Shown here: piece by piece, positions 12,942 to 25,303 of the stretch
How the letters are laid out: every line of letters starts with the position of its first letter
Position numbering within the stretch: position 1 is the first letter of the stretch
Assembly: GCA_040954595.2 (NCBI GenBank)
Contig: CM082576.2
Coordinates: 3,596,001 to 3,660,000, forward strand
Length of the DNA stretch: 64,000 nt
Reading direction: 5' to 3'
Origin: Balanoglossus misakiensis
Taxonomy: Eukaryota; Hemichordata
Position numbers and translations under genes: made by a program
Notes under the pieces: generated by a model
The model's input: only the letters and a program-made list of their open reading frames with translations
Databases searched by the model: none
What the model was told of the DNA's origin: nothing

Positions 12942-15900
12942 CGACTTTGCGAAATATCAAAATTTCTTCATTTTTTGACAAAATCATGGGTTATAGCTCA
13001 CGAAAATCGCCCACAAATGACAATTTTTCGACTTTGCGAAATTTCAAAATTTCTTCATTTTTTGACAAAATCATGGGTTATAGCTCACGAAAATCACCCA
13101 CAAATGACAATTTTTCGACTTTCCGAAATTTCAAAATTTCTTCATTTTTTGACAAAATCATGGGTTATAGCTCACGAAAATCACCCACAAATGACAATTT
13201 TTCGACTTTCCGAAATTTCAAAATTTCTTCATTTTTTGACAAAATCATGGGTTATAGCTCAGGAAAATCATCCACAAATGACAATTTTTCGACTTTCCGA
13301 AATTTCAAAATTTCTTCATTTTTTGACAAAATCATGGGTTATAGCTCAGGAAAATCATCCACAAATGACAATTTTTCGACTTTCCGAAATTTCAAAATTT
13401 CTTCATTTTTTGACAAAATCATGGGTTATAGCTCAGGAAAATCATCCACAAATGACAATTTTTCGACTTTCCGAAATTTCAAAATTTCTTCATTTTTTGA
13501 CAAAATCATGGGTTATAGCTCATGAAAATCATCCACAAATGACAATTTTTCGACTTTCCGAAATTTCAAAATTTCTTCATTTTTTGACAAAATCATGGGT
13601 TATAGCTCATGAAAATCATCCACAAATGACAATTTTTCGACTTTCCGAAATTTCAAAATTTCTTCATTTTTTGACAAAATCATGGGTTATAGCTCATGAA
13701 AATCATTCACAAATGACAATTTTTCGACTTTCCGAAATTTCAAAATTACTTCATTTTTTTGAAAAAACCATGGGTTATAGCTCACGAAAATCACCCACAA
13801 ATGGCAATTTTTCGACTTTGCGAAATATAAAAATTTCTTCATTTTTTGACAAAATCATGGGTTATAGCTCAGGAAAATCATCCACAAATGACAATTTTTC
13901 GACTTTCCGAAATTTCAAAATTTCTTCATTTTTTGACAAAATCATGGGTTATAGCTCAGGAAAATCATCCACAAATGACAATTTTTCGACTTTCCGAAAT
14001 TTCAAAATTTCTTCATTTTTTGACAAAATCATGGGTTATAGCTCAGGAAAATCATCCACAAATGACAATTTTTCGACTTTCCGAAATTTCAAAATTTCTT
14101 CATTTTTTGACAAAATCATGGGTTATAGCTCACGAAAATCACCCACAAATGACAATTTTTCGACTTTCCAAAATTTCAAAATTTCTTCATTTTTTGACAA
14201 AATCATGGGTTATAGCTCATGAAAATCATCCACAAATGACAATTTTTCGACTTTCCGAAATTTCAAAATTTCTTCATTTTTTGACAAAATCATGGGTTAT
14301 AGCTCATGAAAATCATTCACAAATGACAATTTTTCGACTTTCCGAAATTTCAAAATTACTTCATTTTTTTGAAAAAACCATGGGTTATAGCTCACGAAAA
14401 TCACCCACAAATGGCAATTTTTCGACTTTGCGAAATATCAAAATTTCTTCATTTTTTGACAAAATCATGGGTTATAGCTCACGAAAATCGCCCACAAATG
14501 ACAATTTTTCGACTTTGCGAAATTTCAAAATTTCTTCATTTTTTGACAAAATCATGGGTTATAGCTCATGAAAATCATTCACAAATGACAATTTTTCGAC
14601 TTTCCGAAATTTCAAAATTACTTCATTTTTTTGAAAAAACCATGGGTTATAGCTCACGAAAATCACCCACAAATGGCAATTTTTCGACTTTGCGAAATAT
14701 CAAAATTTCTTCATTTTTTGACAAAATCATGGGTTATAGCTCACGAAAATCGCCCACAAATGACAATTTTTCGACTTTGCGAAATTTCAAAATTTCGTCA
14801 TTTTTTGACAAAATCATGGGTTATAGCTCAGGAAAATCATCCACAAATGACAATTTTTCGACTTTCCGAAATTTCAAAATTTCTTCATTTTTTGACAAAA
14901 TCATGGGTTATAGCTCAGGAAAATCATCCACAAATGACAATTTTTCGACTTTCCGAAATTTCAAAATTTCTTCATTTTTTGACAAAATCATGGGTTATAG
15001 CTCAGGAAAATCATCCACAAATGACAATTTTTCGACTTTCCGAAATTTCAAAATTTCTTCATTTTTTGACAAAATCATGGGTTATAGCTCATGAAAATCA
15101 TCCACAAATGACAATTTTTCGACTTTCCGAAATTTCAAAATTTCTTCATTTTTTGACAAAATCATGGGTTATAGCTCAGGAAAATCATCCACAAATGACA
15201 ATTTTTCGACTTTCCGAAATTTCAAAATTTCTTCATTTTTTGACAAAATCATGGGTTATAGCTCATGAAAATCATCCACAAATGACAATTTTTCGACTTT
15301 CCGAAATTTCAAAATTTCTTCATTTTTTGACAAAATCATGGGTTATAGCTCATGAAAATCACCCACAAATGACAATTTTTCGACTTTCCAAAATTTCAAA
15401 ATTTCTTCATTTTTTGACAAAATCATGGGTTATAGCTCAGGAAAATCATCCACAAATGACAATTTTTCGACTTTCCGAAATTTCAAAATTTCTTCATTTT
15501 TTGACAAAATCATGGGTTATAGCTCAGGAAAATCATCCACAAATGACAATTTTTCGACTTTCCGAAATTTCAAAATTTCTTCATTTTTTGACAAAATCAT
15601 GGGTTATAGCTCAGGAAAATCATCCACAAATGACAATTTTTCGACTTTCCGAAATTTCAAAATTTCTTCATTTTTTGACAAAATCATGGGTTATAGCTCA
15701 GGAAAATCATCCACAAATGACAATTTTTCGACTTTCCGAAATTTCAAAATTTCTTCATTTTTTGACAAAATCATGGGTTATAGCTCAGGAAAATCATCCA
15801 CAAATGACAATTTTTCGACTTTCCGAAATTTCAAAATTTCTTCATTTTTTGACAAAATCATGGGTTATAGCTCAGGAAAATCAACCACAAATGACATTTT

Positions 15901-17129
15901 TTCGACTTTCCGAAATTTCAAAATTTCTTCATTTTTTGACAAAATCATGGGTTATAGCTCAGGAAAATCATCCACAAATGACAATTTTTCGACTTTCCGA
16001 AATTTCAAAATCTCTTCATTTTTTGACAAAATCATGGGTTATAGCTCAGGAAAATCATCCACAAATGACAATTTTTCGACTTTCCGAAATTTCAAAATTT
16101 CTTCATTTTTTGACAAAATCATGGGTTATAGCTCAGGAAAATCATCCACAAATGACATTTTTTCGACTTTCCGAAATTTCAAAATTTCTTCATTTTTTGA
16201 CAAAATCATGGGTTATAGCTCAGGAAAATCATCCACAAATGACAATTTTTCGACTTTCCGAAATTTCAAAATTTCTTCATTTTTTGACAAAATCATGGGT
16301 TATAGCTCAGGAAAATCATCCACAAATGACAATTTTTCGACTTTCCGAAATTTCAAAATTTCTTCATTTTTTGACAAAATCATGGGTTATAGCTCAGGAA
16401 AATCATCCACAAATGACAATTTTTCGACTTTCCGAAATTTCAAAATTTCTTCATTTTTTGACAAAATCATGGGTTTATTGTTCAGGAAAATCATCCACAA
16501 ATGACAGTTTTTCGACTTTCCGAAATTTCAAAATTTCTTCATTTTTTGACAAAATCATGGGTTATAGCTCAGGAAAATCATCCACAAATGACAATTTTTC
16601 GACTTTCCGAAATTTCAAAATTTCTTCATTTTTTGACAAAATCATGGGTTATAGCTCAGGAAAATCATCCACAAATGACAATTTTTCGACTTTCCGAAAT
16701 TTCAAAATTTCTTCATTTTTTGACAAAATCATGGGTTATAGCTCAGGAAAATCATCCACAAATGACATTTTTTCGACTTTCCGAAATTTCAAAATTTCTT
16801 CATTTTTTGACAAAATCATGGGTTATAGCTCAGGAAAATCATCCACAAATGACAATTTTTCGACTTTCCGAAATTTCAAAATTTCTTCATTTTTTGACAA
16901 AATCATGGGTTATAGCTCATGAAAATCATCCACAAATGACAATTTTTCGACTTTCCGAAATTTCAAAATTTCTTCATTTTTTGACAAAATCATGGGTTAT
17001 AGCTCATGAAAATCATCCACAGATGACAATTTTTCGACATTCCGAAAATTCAAAATTTCTTCATTTTTTGACAAAATCATGGGTTATAGCTCATGAAAAT
17101 CATCCACAAATGACAATTTTTCGACTTTG

Positions 17130-17458
17130 CGAAATTTCAAAATTTCTTCATTTTTTTGAAAAAACCATGGGTTATTGCTCACGAAAATCATCCACAAATG
17201 ACAATTTTTCGACTTGCGAAATTTCAAAATTTCTTCATTTTTTTGAAAAAACCATGGGTTATAGCTCACGAAAATCACCCACAAATGACAATTTTTCGAC
17301 TTTGCGAAATATCAAAATATCGTCGATTTTTGATAAAAATCATGGGTTATAGCTCATGAAAATCATCCAAAAATGACAATTTTTCGACTTTGCGAAATGT
17401 CAAAATATCGTCGATTTTTGAAAAAAAACATGGGTTTTAGCTTATGAAAATCATCATT
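17130..17458. repeat. Diverged right edge of the satellite array
   Basis: The last four units are clearly less similar to the consensus than the interior. They carry extra T residues, TTGAAAAAACC, TTTGCGAAAT in place of TTTCCGAAAT, a CGTCGATTTTTG segment and a truncated final copy ending around CATCATTTTCATCG. Past this point no unit can be recognised. Several of these variants (TTGCG, the extra T, AATATC) are the same ones that mark the 88-bp marker units inside the array. Confidence 0.8.
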
Positions 17459-20295
17459 TTCATCGTATTTTTCTCGTTGATGTTTAAAATGAGACACAAC
17501 ACAAAACGGACGGCTTGTATGCAGAAAACAAAGGGAAAACTAATTTTTAGCGTATATGCATCGACGCAGTACTTCTGATCTCTCAAGCTAACTTCCGAAA
17601 TGGATTACACGGGTTGCCAGTTATTCTGTCTGAAGAGGAGCTTGTTGGCAAGGATTCTAGCGCATTTTTACTCCGGGTGGCGACGTTTTACAACCAGGGA
17701 CAATGCCACGACGCGTGTGATACCATAGTGTGCGCGAGTAGGATGTACGGGAGGAACTGCTCAGTGAAACTGGGTATATTCTGGCATTCTTTGTTGTGGT
17801 GTTTTTCTGTCATTGTTTGAGACCTCTGTATAAGACTCTGTGTGACATCTCCGTTGAAAGCGCCGGGGAGCCGTATTTAACACGTCGGCGGTCTGAGTGA
17901 GTGAGTGAGTTCGGAGAAACCAGACCTCTTTCGTCCGCGCTTGCGCCGTTCTACTCTTCTGTCAAAGAAGGACTGAACAGTTCTTTTCCGAAAATCTAAG
18001 CCGAGTCTTCGTGAATTCGTTGAGTTCTGACTCAGGAGGAGGGTGTGGGGCTGATAATTTGTTCTGAGCAGTAAGGCAGTCCAGAAAAACTTGACCTTTA
18101 AATTAAATTTGAATGTAAACTGTGGTTCTTGTCTTCCAAGGAGGGCAGTTTGTGCAGATCTATGTGTCTTTGACAAAATATTATCTCATGTACGATATTC
18201 ACCTTTTGTAATGTACAATCAGCTCAATTTTATGTATATAGCATTTAATATTATTTTCAATTAAATGAATTGAATAAAATAAATACAATGTGGTTGTATT
18301 GGTTTAAGCAGATGGGACGAATCTTTTCATCTTAACATAAAGAAATCTTCAACGAAATCGCCCGATACCTCAGTCTTTGATAGTTCGGGATTTCATCTTT
18401 AACAGGTTTACTTTATTTCACATTTACAGCCTCAGAGCTGTATCTTTATTAGAATCCGCTTTCTCGGATAAAAATGTATTTTTTCTACAAGTACACGTCT
18501 GCAGTACTCAAAGGTAATTTCTTCAATTACGCTTATCGCATTTGTAGATGACGACACAAGCTGTCTGGCGATCCGTTTCACTGTTAAACAGTTTCCACCA
18601 GTAGTTTGTATTGTGTTTAATGTACAGGCTGAGAATGTTTTCATCGGTCTTCAAAATTAAGTGTTTTGTCTTTGTTTCAAGGGAGTTTAATTAGCTCGCG
18701 ATTGCCGGCTTTCTTCAGGGGTGGTGTTTTTTTGTCATCGCTAATTCCACGCTTTCAGATTTGGCCCATTCTTTTCAGGGCACTCTGTGCACCCAGGCCC
18801 CCTAGGCGGAAGAATTCTTTGGAGGTTTCCACAACGCTTCCCGCTGTTTCACGCCACCTGCCCCAGTGTAAGGTGGCCGATTTGCCCAGCACGCGACTGG
18901 TAAGCGATCCAAATGCGATCACTTAATTTCTCTCCTTTTTCGGGAGAGAGGGGGGGGGGGTTTACTCGCGCGCTAATGGGCGACAAGTTCCGCGACCGCG
19001 CGGCCATTTGCCAACGATTCTGACACGGGTGAAATCGCTGAAAATGAAAACCCAATAAAACTAATAAGCAAATTGGCGAAATCTACCCCAGTACTTAGAA
19101 ATCGACATATGTGTTTGCATTTTATGGCTAATCCATTTCAGACTTCCAAACTGTCGGTGAGTATTCTGGCCAGACGGAGCCGGGATTTCTTTCAGTTTGC
19201 GTAATCCAGGTAATTATACCAGGAAGGTTTTGAGGACAATTTTATGCGAATGTAACCCCCCTCCATTCTATTGTGCCATTGCCAAAAAATCAACACTCCA
19301 GCTGAAAACAACCTGTAATCAGAAAGAGTTGACCAACGCAAATTTTATCCCTTTCTCTTCGGATTTTATGCAGAGATCTTCAATTCTCGGCAGTACGCGA
19401 AAAATAACCGGTGATATGCAAGTTTAAGTTCTGTTAAAACACTGATGTTTATCCTTATCTATAACAAGGCACTATTAAACACGGTTAAATGAAAAGGAAA
19501 TAACTAAATACGCCCCAAAACCAGATCGCATCCCTTTTTCTTTTTTTGTGATGATATGAATGTGTATATTTCATGAAGATTATCGATTTTTCGGTAGTGC
19601 TTTGAGTGAAATTAATGATAGTACTTCATAGTTCATTGGGTTGCAAGTGGAGATTCAATGAAAATTTGTCCTGTTGATTCTATGCATCATTTGTGCTCTT
19701 TGCTGTAGTTTCAAGCCTTATGTTACCCAGGTTTCAATCGAGATAGTTAAAACCAAATCCAAGGGCCGGGAGACACCCTTGAAGAAAGCTCAGAAGGTAA
19801 AACAAGAATCGCGAAAAATATAAACAAATGGATGTTGAAGACGTGTTGATAAGAGGGGCTCGACTGTGACACTTCGTGTCGACGTAAAAGGCTTTTATCC
19901 ACACACCGTTAAATTGTTCCCCCTTTTAACGGCCCTTTCGAGTGTACTCAACTGCGAAAAACGTGTGGCAAAATGTGGCAACCCTGTCATTAGACCAGTG
20001 TAGCAATCTGTCAGAGAGGCTGCTCCCTACCGCTCTCATCTCCCCTGCCCTGTTATTTGTTCCTGAACGCCTCAATGCCGCTTTAACAACAGTGAACACT
20101 CCTCTCGCGACGCGAACTTTTCGCGGCATCTGCAACTGCGCTTGTCTTTCTGCCGACGGATTCTGAGTCGATTCCGATCAAAGGAGAATTGTCCCAGGTT
20201 GTTTATATCTATTAATTTATCGCTGCATACCAGCGCATTCTTTCAGGACCTAACCTGCATTATTCGTTGACATATTGCGATTGTACCCAATTCCG

Positions 20296-20440
20296 TCCCT
20301 CCTGCCTCCATCCCTTTCTCATCCCTTTCTCTCTGTCTCCTCTATCCCCCCGTCTTTCCCCTATCTCTTTCCCCCTCCCTTCCTCCCTACCTTTCTCTCT
20401 CCCCTCCCTCCCTCACCCCTTCACTCACTTTCTCTCCTTG
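20296..20440. repeat. Polypyrimidine tract (C/T-rich on plus strand)
   Basis: About 145 bases consist almost wholly of C and T, in irregular runs such as CCCTTTCTCTCTGTCTCC. It is low-complexity DNA with little purine on the plus strand. A similar tract occurs at about 23080-23240. Such sequence can adopt triplex structures; no gene role is visible. Confidence 0.7.
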
Positions 20441-23079
20441 AGTGACTTTGATGAAAACAGTCATCTGTGCGGAGTTATGAGAAACTCTAAATAAATCGTA
20501 TGTGTGTTCAGTACTTGAAATAGGCCAAATATTTATCTTTTTTCTTTCAAACTAATGCGCAACTTTCGAAATAAAATTTAATGCATTTGCGGTTTCCAAT
20601 CTTTCCTCCACCAGAATTAAATCCCATCTACAGTCGCGCCACCAAGTTTTATTCTCCTTAATAAACTTTTAACAAGCATGTCGTTCTGTCAAAACATAGA
20701 CAGTCAGGCTGTGGTCATATTTACTGCCAAATTAATGTAATGATTGGTTCATTTTAGGAAGTATCTCGACAGCTTTCACCCGAAAGAAAATTCCCGCCAG
20801 GTCCAAAGCAGAGACACTCGAACGATGAAATAGTAATTTTATTGATAAGATTGTGACCACTGTCTTGGGTGTCTCCAAAACAATCAGAGTTGTATCGCTC
20901 ATCACGCCAATTCACCCTTAACGAAGCTCGAGTCGCCAAGCTGTCACGCAAACACGGCGGTAATTGTAACGGTCAAATACCCGGGACGCGGGGAAAAGGC
21001 TACGCAGGATTTGCAATTTGGAAGTTCACATCACGGATATTAAAGAGAAAATATGATTTTCATAATGTTTCTCCTGCGGGCGCAGAGGAACACATCTCGA
21101 AGTCGCCGCGAGGAAGACGATAGTCAGCCAAGGCACTTGAAAGCACCCAATCGCTAATGCGATTTCGCAGGGACCTCGTCACCGGAAGGCGTTCGGCTCA
21201 ACGCAATGTAAGGTCACTGCCGCTGAAAGTGAAGTCACGCTTTCCCTACGGCACCGTCCCAGTATCGATTGCTCGCATTCCCGTAATCAGCACGACGTGC
21301 GCGGATTACATTCTGCGCGCCAAAACTTCTCCAACGCACTTCTCGTTTGGATTTTTTCTCTCTCTCAAATATCGGTCTCTATTCACCTACATTTGCAATT
21401 TTGATTTATTCTCGATCATTAGCAACACATTTCCACAAAAATTACATGTAACCGTTTTGGACCCTTGTATTTCTTTATTCTATGAGAGCCGACCCCTGTC
21501 CATCTGTCGAGTTTTCAACGATAAACTTTGATATGCATTGTTATGAATCTAAACCTATTTTCTTCAAAATTCTGATAGTGCATAACATGAATAAACCGGC
21601 GAATCGGGAAAATTTTACGAAAATTTTATTACGATAATTTGCGTTAAATCAAGATGTTGTAAATTTATTGCTAAACGCATTAACACACGCGCAGAACTCA
21701 CTCAAAATTCTCCTCTAAGCCAAACTATCACCTTTCAAATATAATAAACGCGGTCAAAACATTTCTCAGTCGTTCGCGTGCGACGTCGAGAACACCCCCA
21801 CGAAGGATGGAATACGACAACACTGAAATGTACAAACTGAGGAGACATGTTAATTTCGTTGGTACGGACGGGCCACGTACCCTTGTTGATTTCTCTAGCT
21901 TTTTTTTTTTACTTTTCCGACTTCGAATCAGGCTGCTTAATGATCATTCATTTGGGATTCGAAGAAATTGAATTGACATCCCGGCCCCTTCATTCTCCAT
22001 TCGGTGTATCATCCTGCCGCATTACGCTTGGTCAATTTGCTTGACCCCAATTTGCCGGATTAATAGAGTTGTAATGGGAACATAATTTCAATTAGAAACT
22101 CCATTACAAAGATAATACATGCCTAACTGTGTCATAATAGCATGCCTGATACAGTCATGGTCCGATATCGTGTTTGCTCATGTACCCGAAATACTATTTT
22201 TCCTCGCTTGTAATTTCGCATATTATTTCCTACTTTAGCTCGTCTCAAAACGCTTAATAAGGTCGGTGACTGAACGTAAATATCACTTGGAAAATTTTGA
22301 TTTGAGGCTGACAATAGAACATCATTGCGGATTAAACTCGCAGATCCTTGAAGAATGATGTGGGTATTTAAAGTGAGAGAAGAGGGCGAGGAGGCCGACT
22401 CGAAATCTTAAATACGAGATGCGGATAGTTGTCTGTATACGCGACATCTCTCTGGTGCGCAGGTGCGGGTACATTACTTCACCTCCTGAAGTGATTCAGT
22501 TTGTGATGTAGGAGGGAGTCATCATCGATCGCCCATGCGCTCATTTCTCCACCAGAAGCGATCTCCCAATGGCTGCATAGTGCACATCTACACACACACG
22601 CACATAGCAGACCAGAGTATATGTATGCATAACATGTAACTGCGGGCAGTGATTTGTTATTAACAATTACCCGTCGACAACAAATAGGTTTTTAAAAGCT
22701 TCACTCTTCGGAAGCGATGAATCCCTCTAGGGGAATGAATTCGGTTTTTCACTTCTTCTCTTTTTTCGCTACAGCTTGCATTCATAAGCGGCATCCGAGG
22801 TCCCCCGCCGAAAAAAAAACCCAACCAGCCCGCCTGATGAAGACTCTCTCGACTTGGCTCTCGTGATCTCGTCTCTCCCCCTCAATGTATTTTCTAATGA
22901 CTTCCTCTCCAACCCATTACGTCTGCAGTGATACCTTATCATAGGTTCGGAATTCAATCCTCACTCATTACGGTCCCTGGACCCAATTTCAATCAGTTTC
23001 AATTCGAATCAGGAAGAGAGCACATGTGCCTCTATAATCAGGAAGAGTTTTCTTTTCCCTTTAATACCGACGCTGATCC

Positions 23080-23240
23080 CGAAACTCTTCTCTCTGTGTG
23101 TCAGTCTCTGTCTGTCTATCTGTTCCCTGCTCTTTTTCTCTGTCTCTCTGATCGGCTATGTCTCTCCGCTTATCTATCCTCCCTCCCTTTCATCTCCCTC
23201 CCAACCATCCTCCCCCTCCCCTCCCTCCGTCACACCCCTG
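23080..23240. repeat. Polypyrimidine tract (second)
   Basis: A C/T-rich low-complexity stretch with CTCTCTGTGTGTCAGTCTCT-type repeats that passes into CCTCCCCCTCCCCTCCC. It resembles the tract at 20296-20440 in composition, although the two are not clear copies of each other. It lies about 2 kb upstream of the PROP1-like core promoter. Confidence 0.65.
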
Positions 23241-24934
23241 CCTGTCCCTCCCTGTACCCAACCAAAAAAAGAACCGGAACAGACCCTCCCCTGATGTACA
23301 CAAAATACTCCAAACCGGGTTAAAGAAAACCACTTTTACGCTACGTCGACTTTCATCTTTCGCAACGCTGCATCAGACCAATCATCTACACACAATAGCC
23401 CCCCCCCCCTTCCTCTACCCCGGCGAGAAGGGAGAACATGATGACGTCACGGCTGCACAGTCCTGTTTAATACCAATCGTCGTCGAATCATGTAAACTTT
23501 GTTGTTGCGTTAATTTGACATCATTTCCCTTTGATATCCAGTGTAAAGAGTAATAAGAGTTTAAACACCGGCCATAAGTTATTTATTGGCCCTATAAATC
23601 ATGTAAAATACGAGAGGATTACACTCAATTTGGCTCGCTCGTTGTTGGTTACATTCCATAATTACTCGGAAAGTTTGAATCTCTTCGCTGGCCGAGCTCT
23701 TCAAGTGTTCCGGTGCACTTTTATTCAGTACCAGTCACCCCTTTTGCGGCGAACGCAGAGATTTGGTGACAGTATAGATACAATTAATTATATTTAATAT
23801 AGCAAGAACGGGGTTGGCTTTGTAACGCACCCAGCGACGCTCACTTCTGTTTCTTTGTATTTTGGGAGTGACGTCATCTTAAATTTTGTGTGTGTTTGGA
23901 TGATTTTGTTCTATTTTGTTTTGCTGTTTCCGCTCTGAATGATAATATCTCACGAGTGATTAATTCAAGCGACCACCGCGACACCACATCAGGGCGGGGG
24001 GGGGGGGGGACTTGGTTTCCCCCTTCCTATTGTACGGTGTCGCGCGCTGTGAAGAACGCGACGCTGATTCACTGCGACTAATCAATCCCCCGACACCATT
24101 TCCGCGTGTTCACGTCAATTTCTGGCAGTCCAGGCAACAAATTCCCAACGAGATCGCAAATTTATCGGTCTATTCACACCCTAAATTGATTCTGCAATTT
24201 ATGTTCCCGACCAACTTTTATTTTCTCCGACCAGCGGTGAAATAGTAAGAGAAATCGCGTTCTTGTCAATCTTCTGTCATTGAACTTGGCTTTTGTTTCC
24301 TTTGAGAAATAAACAGCAGCGAAATGAACGCAAATTGACACAAAAATCACTGAGCTGATTAAATTAAGTGTACACAGAATCTTGCTGTCATATTTCAGTG
24401 AATTGCTTCCGGATTCACGCATATTTAATGTATTGATTTAACCTAAGTTATATTAATTGCAGCTATTTGTTTTTTCTCGGTAATTAGCAATGATACGGTT
24501 AAACTCAGTAAACACTGGCGAATACGAAAGCTGGGATGGGAGTTTACAATAATTCGTTTTGAGGAGCTTCACTTAATTCCCTTGCTCTCTCGCCTTTTCG
24601 TTGTTGAACGAAAATTCGGGATTAACTCCGCAAGAAAAACGACTAAAGCTGCCAAAATGTAGCGTATGAAAATAGCCGGCAGGTCTCAGTAGTTAAGTAG
24701 TATTTTAGTGACATTTGGTCTATTGTACGTGTGAATACTGCTGAAGCTGGTGGCATTCTTCTCTCTGTAAAAACCCCTTTCTTTCTCAGTGCTCTCTCAC
24801 AAAGAAGCCTGTAGCTAGCCCAAGGTCTATTTTAGTTAAATACGAGTAAAACCCCGTGCTCGTCGCGGAGCAGTGTAGCGTGCTCTCCGCTCGGTGGGTG
24901 GGTGTGCTTCTCTGTGAAAGCAATTAGTCGGCGG

Positions 24935-25026
24935 CCAATAGCGGCGTCGCACCGCTAATGAAGGGGGCTAGCCCCCACCATTGGCCGAGCCGAAAACACA
25001 TGAATCTGACCGCAGGCGTTTATATA
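24935..25026 (+). promoter_or_regulatory. Core promoter of the PROP1-like gene (two CCAAT boxes, TATA box)
   Basis: GGCCAATAG places a CCAAT box at 24935-24939, and a reversed CCAAT (ATTGG) lies at 24980-24984. Between them is a perfect palindrome, GGGGGCTAGCCCCC (24963-24976). TTTATATAC gives a TATA box at 25021-25026. Transcription would then start near 25050-25060, leaving a 5' UTR of about 140 bases before the ATG at 25192. Two spaced CCAAT boxes and a TATA box in the right order upstream of a spliced coding exon make this a good promoter candidate. The start site itself is inferred. Confidence 0.65.
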
Positions 25027-25191
25027 CGGTGAATAAGCAGTCTTGCAAGTTGCACTATACACCCCCCTTTCAAGTTTCTATATTTTTTTGGCGAGGGACA
25101 GCACCGTCCAACCCCAAACAGCATCACTCTGGAGTTCTTTGGAGGTAGCGTTTCGTCTTTCCCGACCAACCACTCCTCTTTTTTCCCAGTC

Positions 25192-25303
25192 ATGGCCGAC
25201 GAGCAGAGAGTTCCCGAAGAGGGCCAGGGCAAGAGAAAGTGCGAGGACTTCACAGCGCTGTACCTCGACAGCACCCGATCCTTAAATGGTGACACCGCTA
25301 CCG
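25192..25303 (+). CDS. PROP1: PROP1-like coding exon 1
   Basis: This exon encodes 37 residues beginning [16 protein letters not shown] plus the first base of a glycine codon. The ATG has G at -3 and G at +4, a favourable context, and lies about 165 bases downstream of the TATA box. The exon ends in ACCG before GTAAGA, a strong donor, in phase 1, which matches the phase-1 acceptor of the exon at 30989. I recognise no motif in the encoded peptide. Confidence 0.7.

Larger units (their letters stand above)
1..17458. repeat. Satellite array, 87-bp unit, about 200 copies
   Basis: An 87-bp unit is repeated head to tail without interruption from the first base of the window to about 17458, so the true left end lies outside. 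The unit is about 29% GC, rich in short A and T tracts, and carries landmarks such as TCATGGGTTATAGCTCA and GACAATTTTTCGACTTTCC. Most copies differ by one to four bases. Three subtypes are set by the codon after GCT: CATGAA, CACGAA and CAGGAA. Length variants are 88 bp (an extra T in the T tract, with TTGAAAAAACC), 79 bp (an 8-bp deletion) and one 89-bp unit near 4590. Distances between variant landmarks equal whole multiples of 87 plus or minus these indels, which confirms the period. Since 87 is 3 x 29, two plus-strand frames stay open for long stretches. The 1-, 2- and 8-bp indels shift frame freely, so I see no sign of coding constraint. Size, AT content and homogeneity fit pericentromeric, centromeric or interstitial satellite DNA; which of these cannot be told. 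Confidence 0.97.
17459..24934. other. Intergenic region upstream of the PROP1-like gene
   Basis: I find no gene that can be supported here. All open frames are short and none resembles a known family. The only stretch that reads somewhat like protein is a plus-strand frame at 17551-17820 beside the satellite; it has no ATG near its start and no clear splice sites. The region holds a G11 run (18950-18960), a C10 run (23399-23408), a G14 run (23996-24009), two pyrimidine-rich tracts (about 20296-20440 and 23080-23240) and many AT-rich homeodomain-type ATTA sites of uncertain meaning. Upstream enhancers of the homeobox gene could lie here. Confidence 0.5.

Noticed and set aside
42-17352. Long open frames in the satellite (up to about 1277 codons) as repeat proteins
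   Set aside because: They follow from the 87-bp period. Frames shift at each 79-, 88- and 89-bp unit, many begin at TTG rather than ATG, and no signal, promoter or constraint is visible.
1-17458. CRISPR array
   Set aside because: The repeats are contiguous, without unique spacers, and the DNA is eukaryotic.
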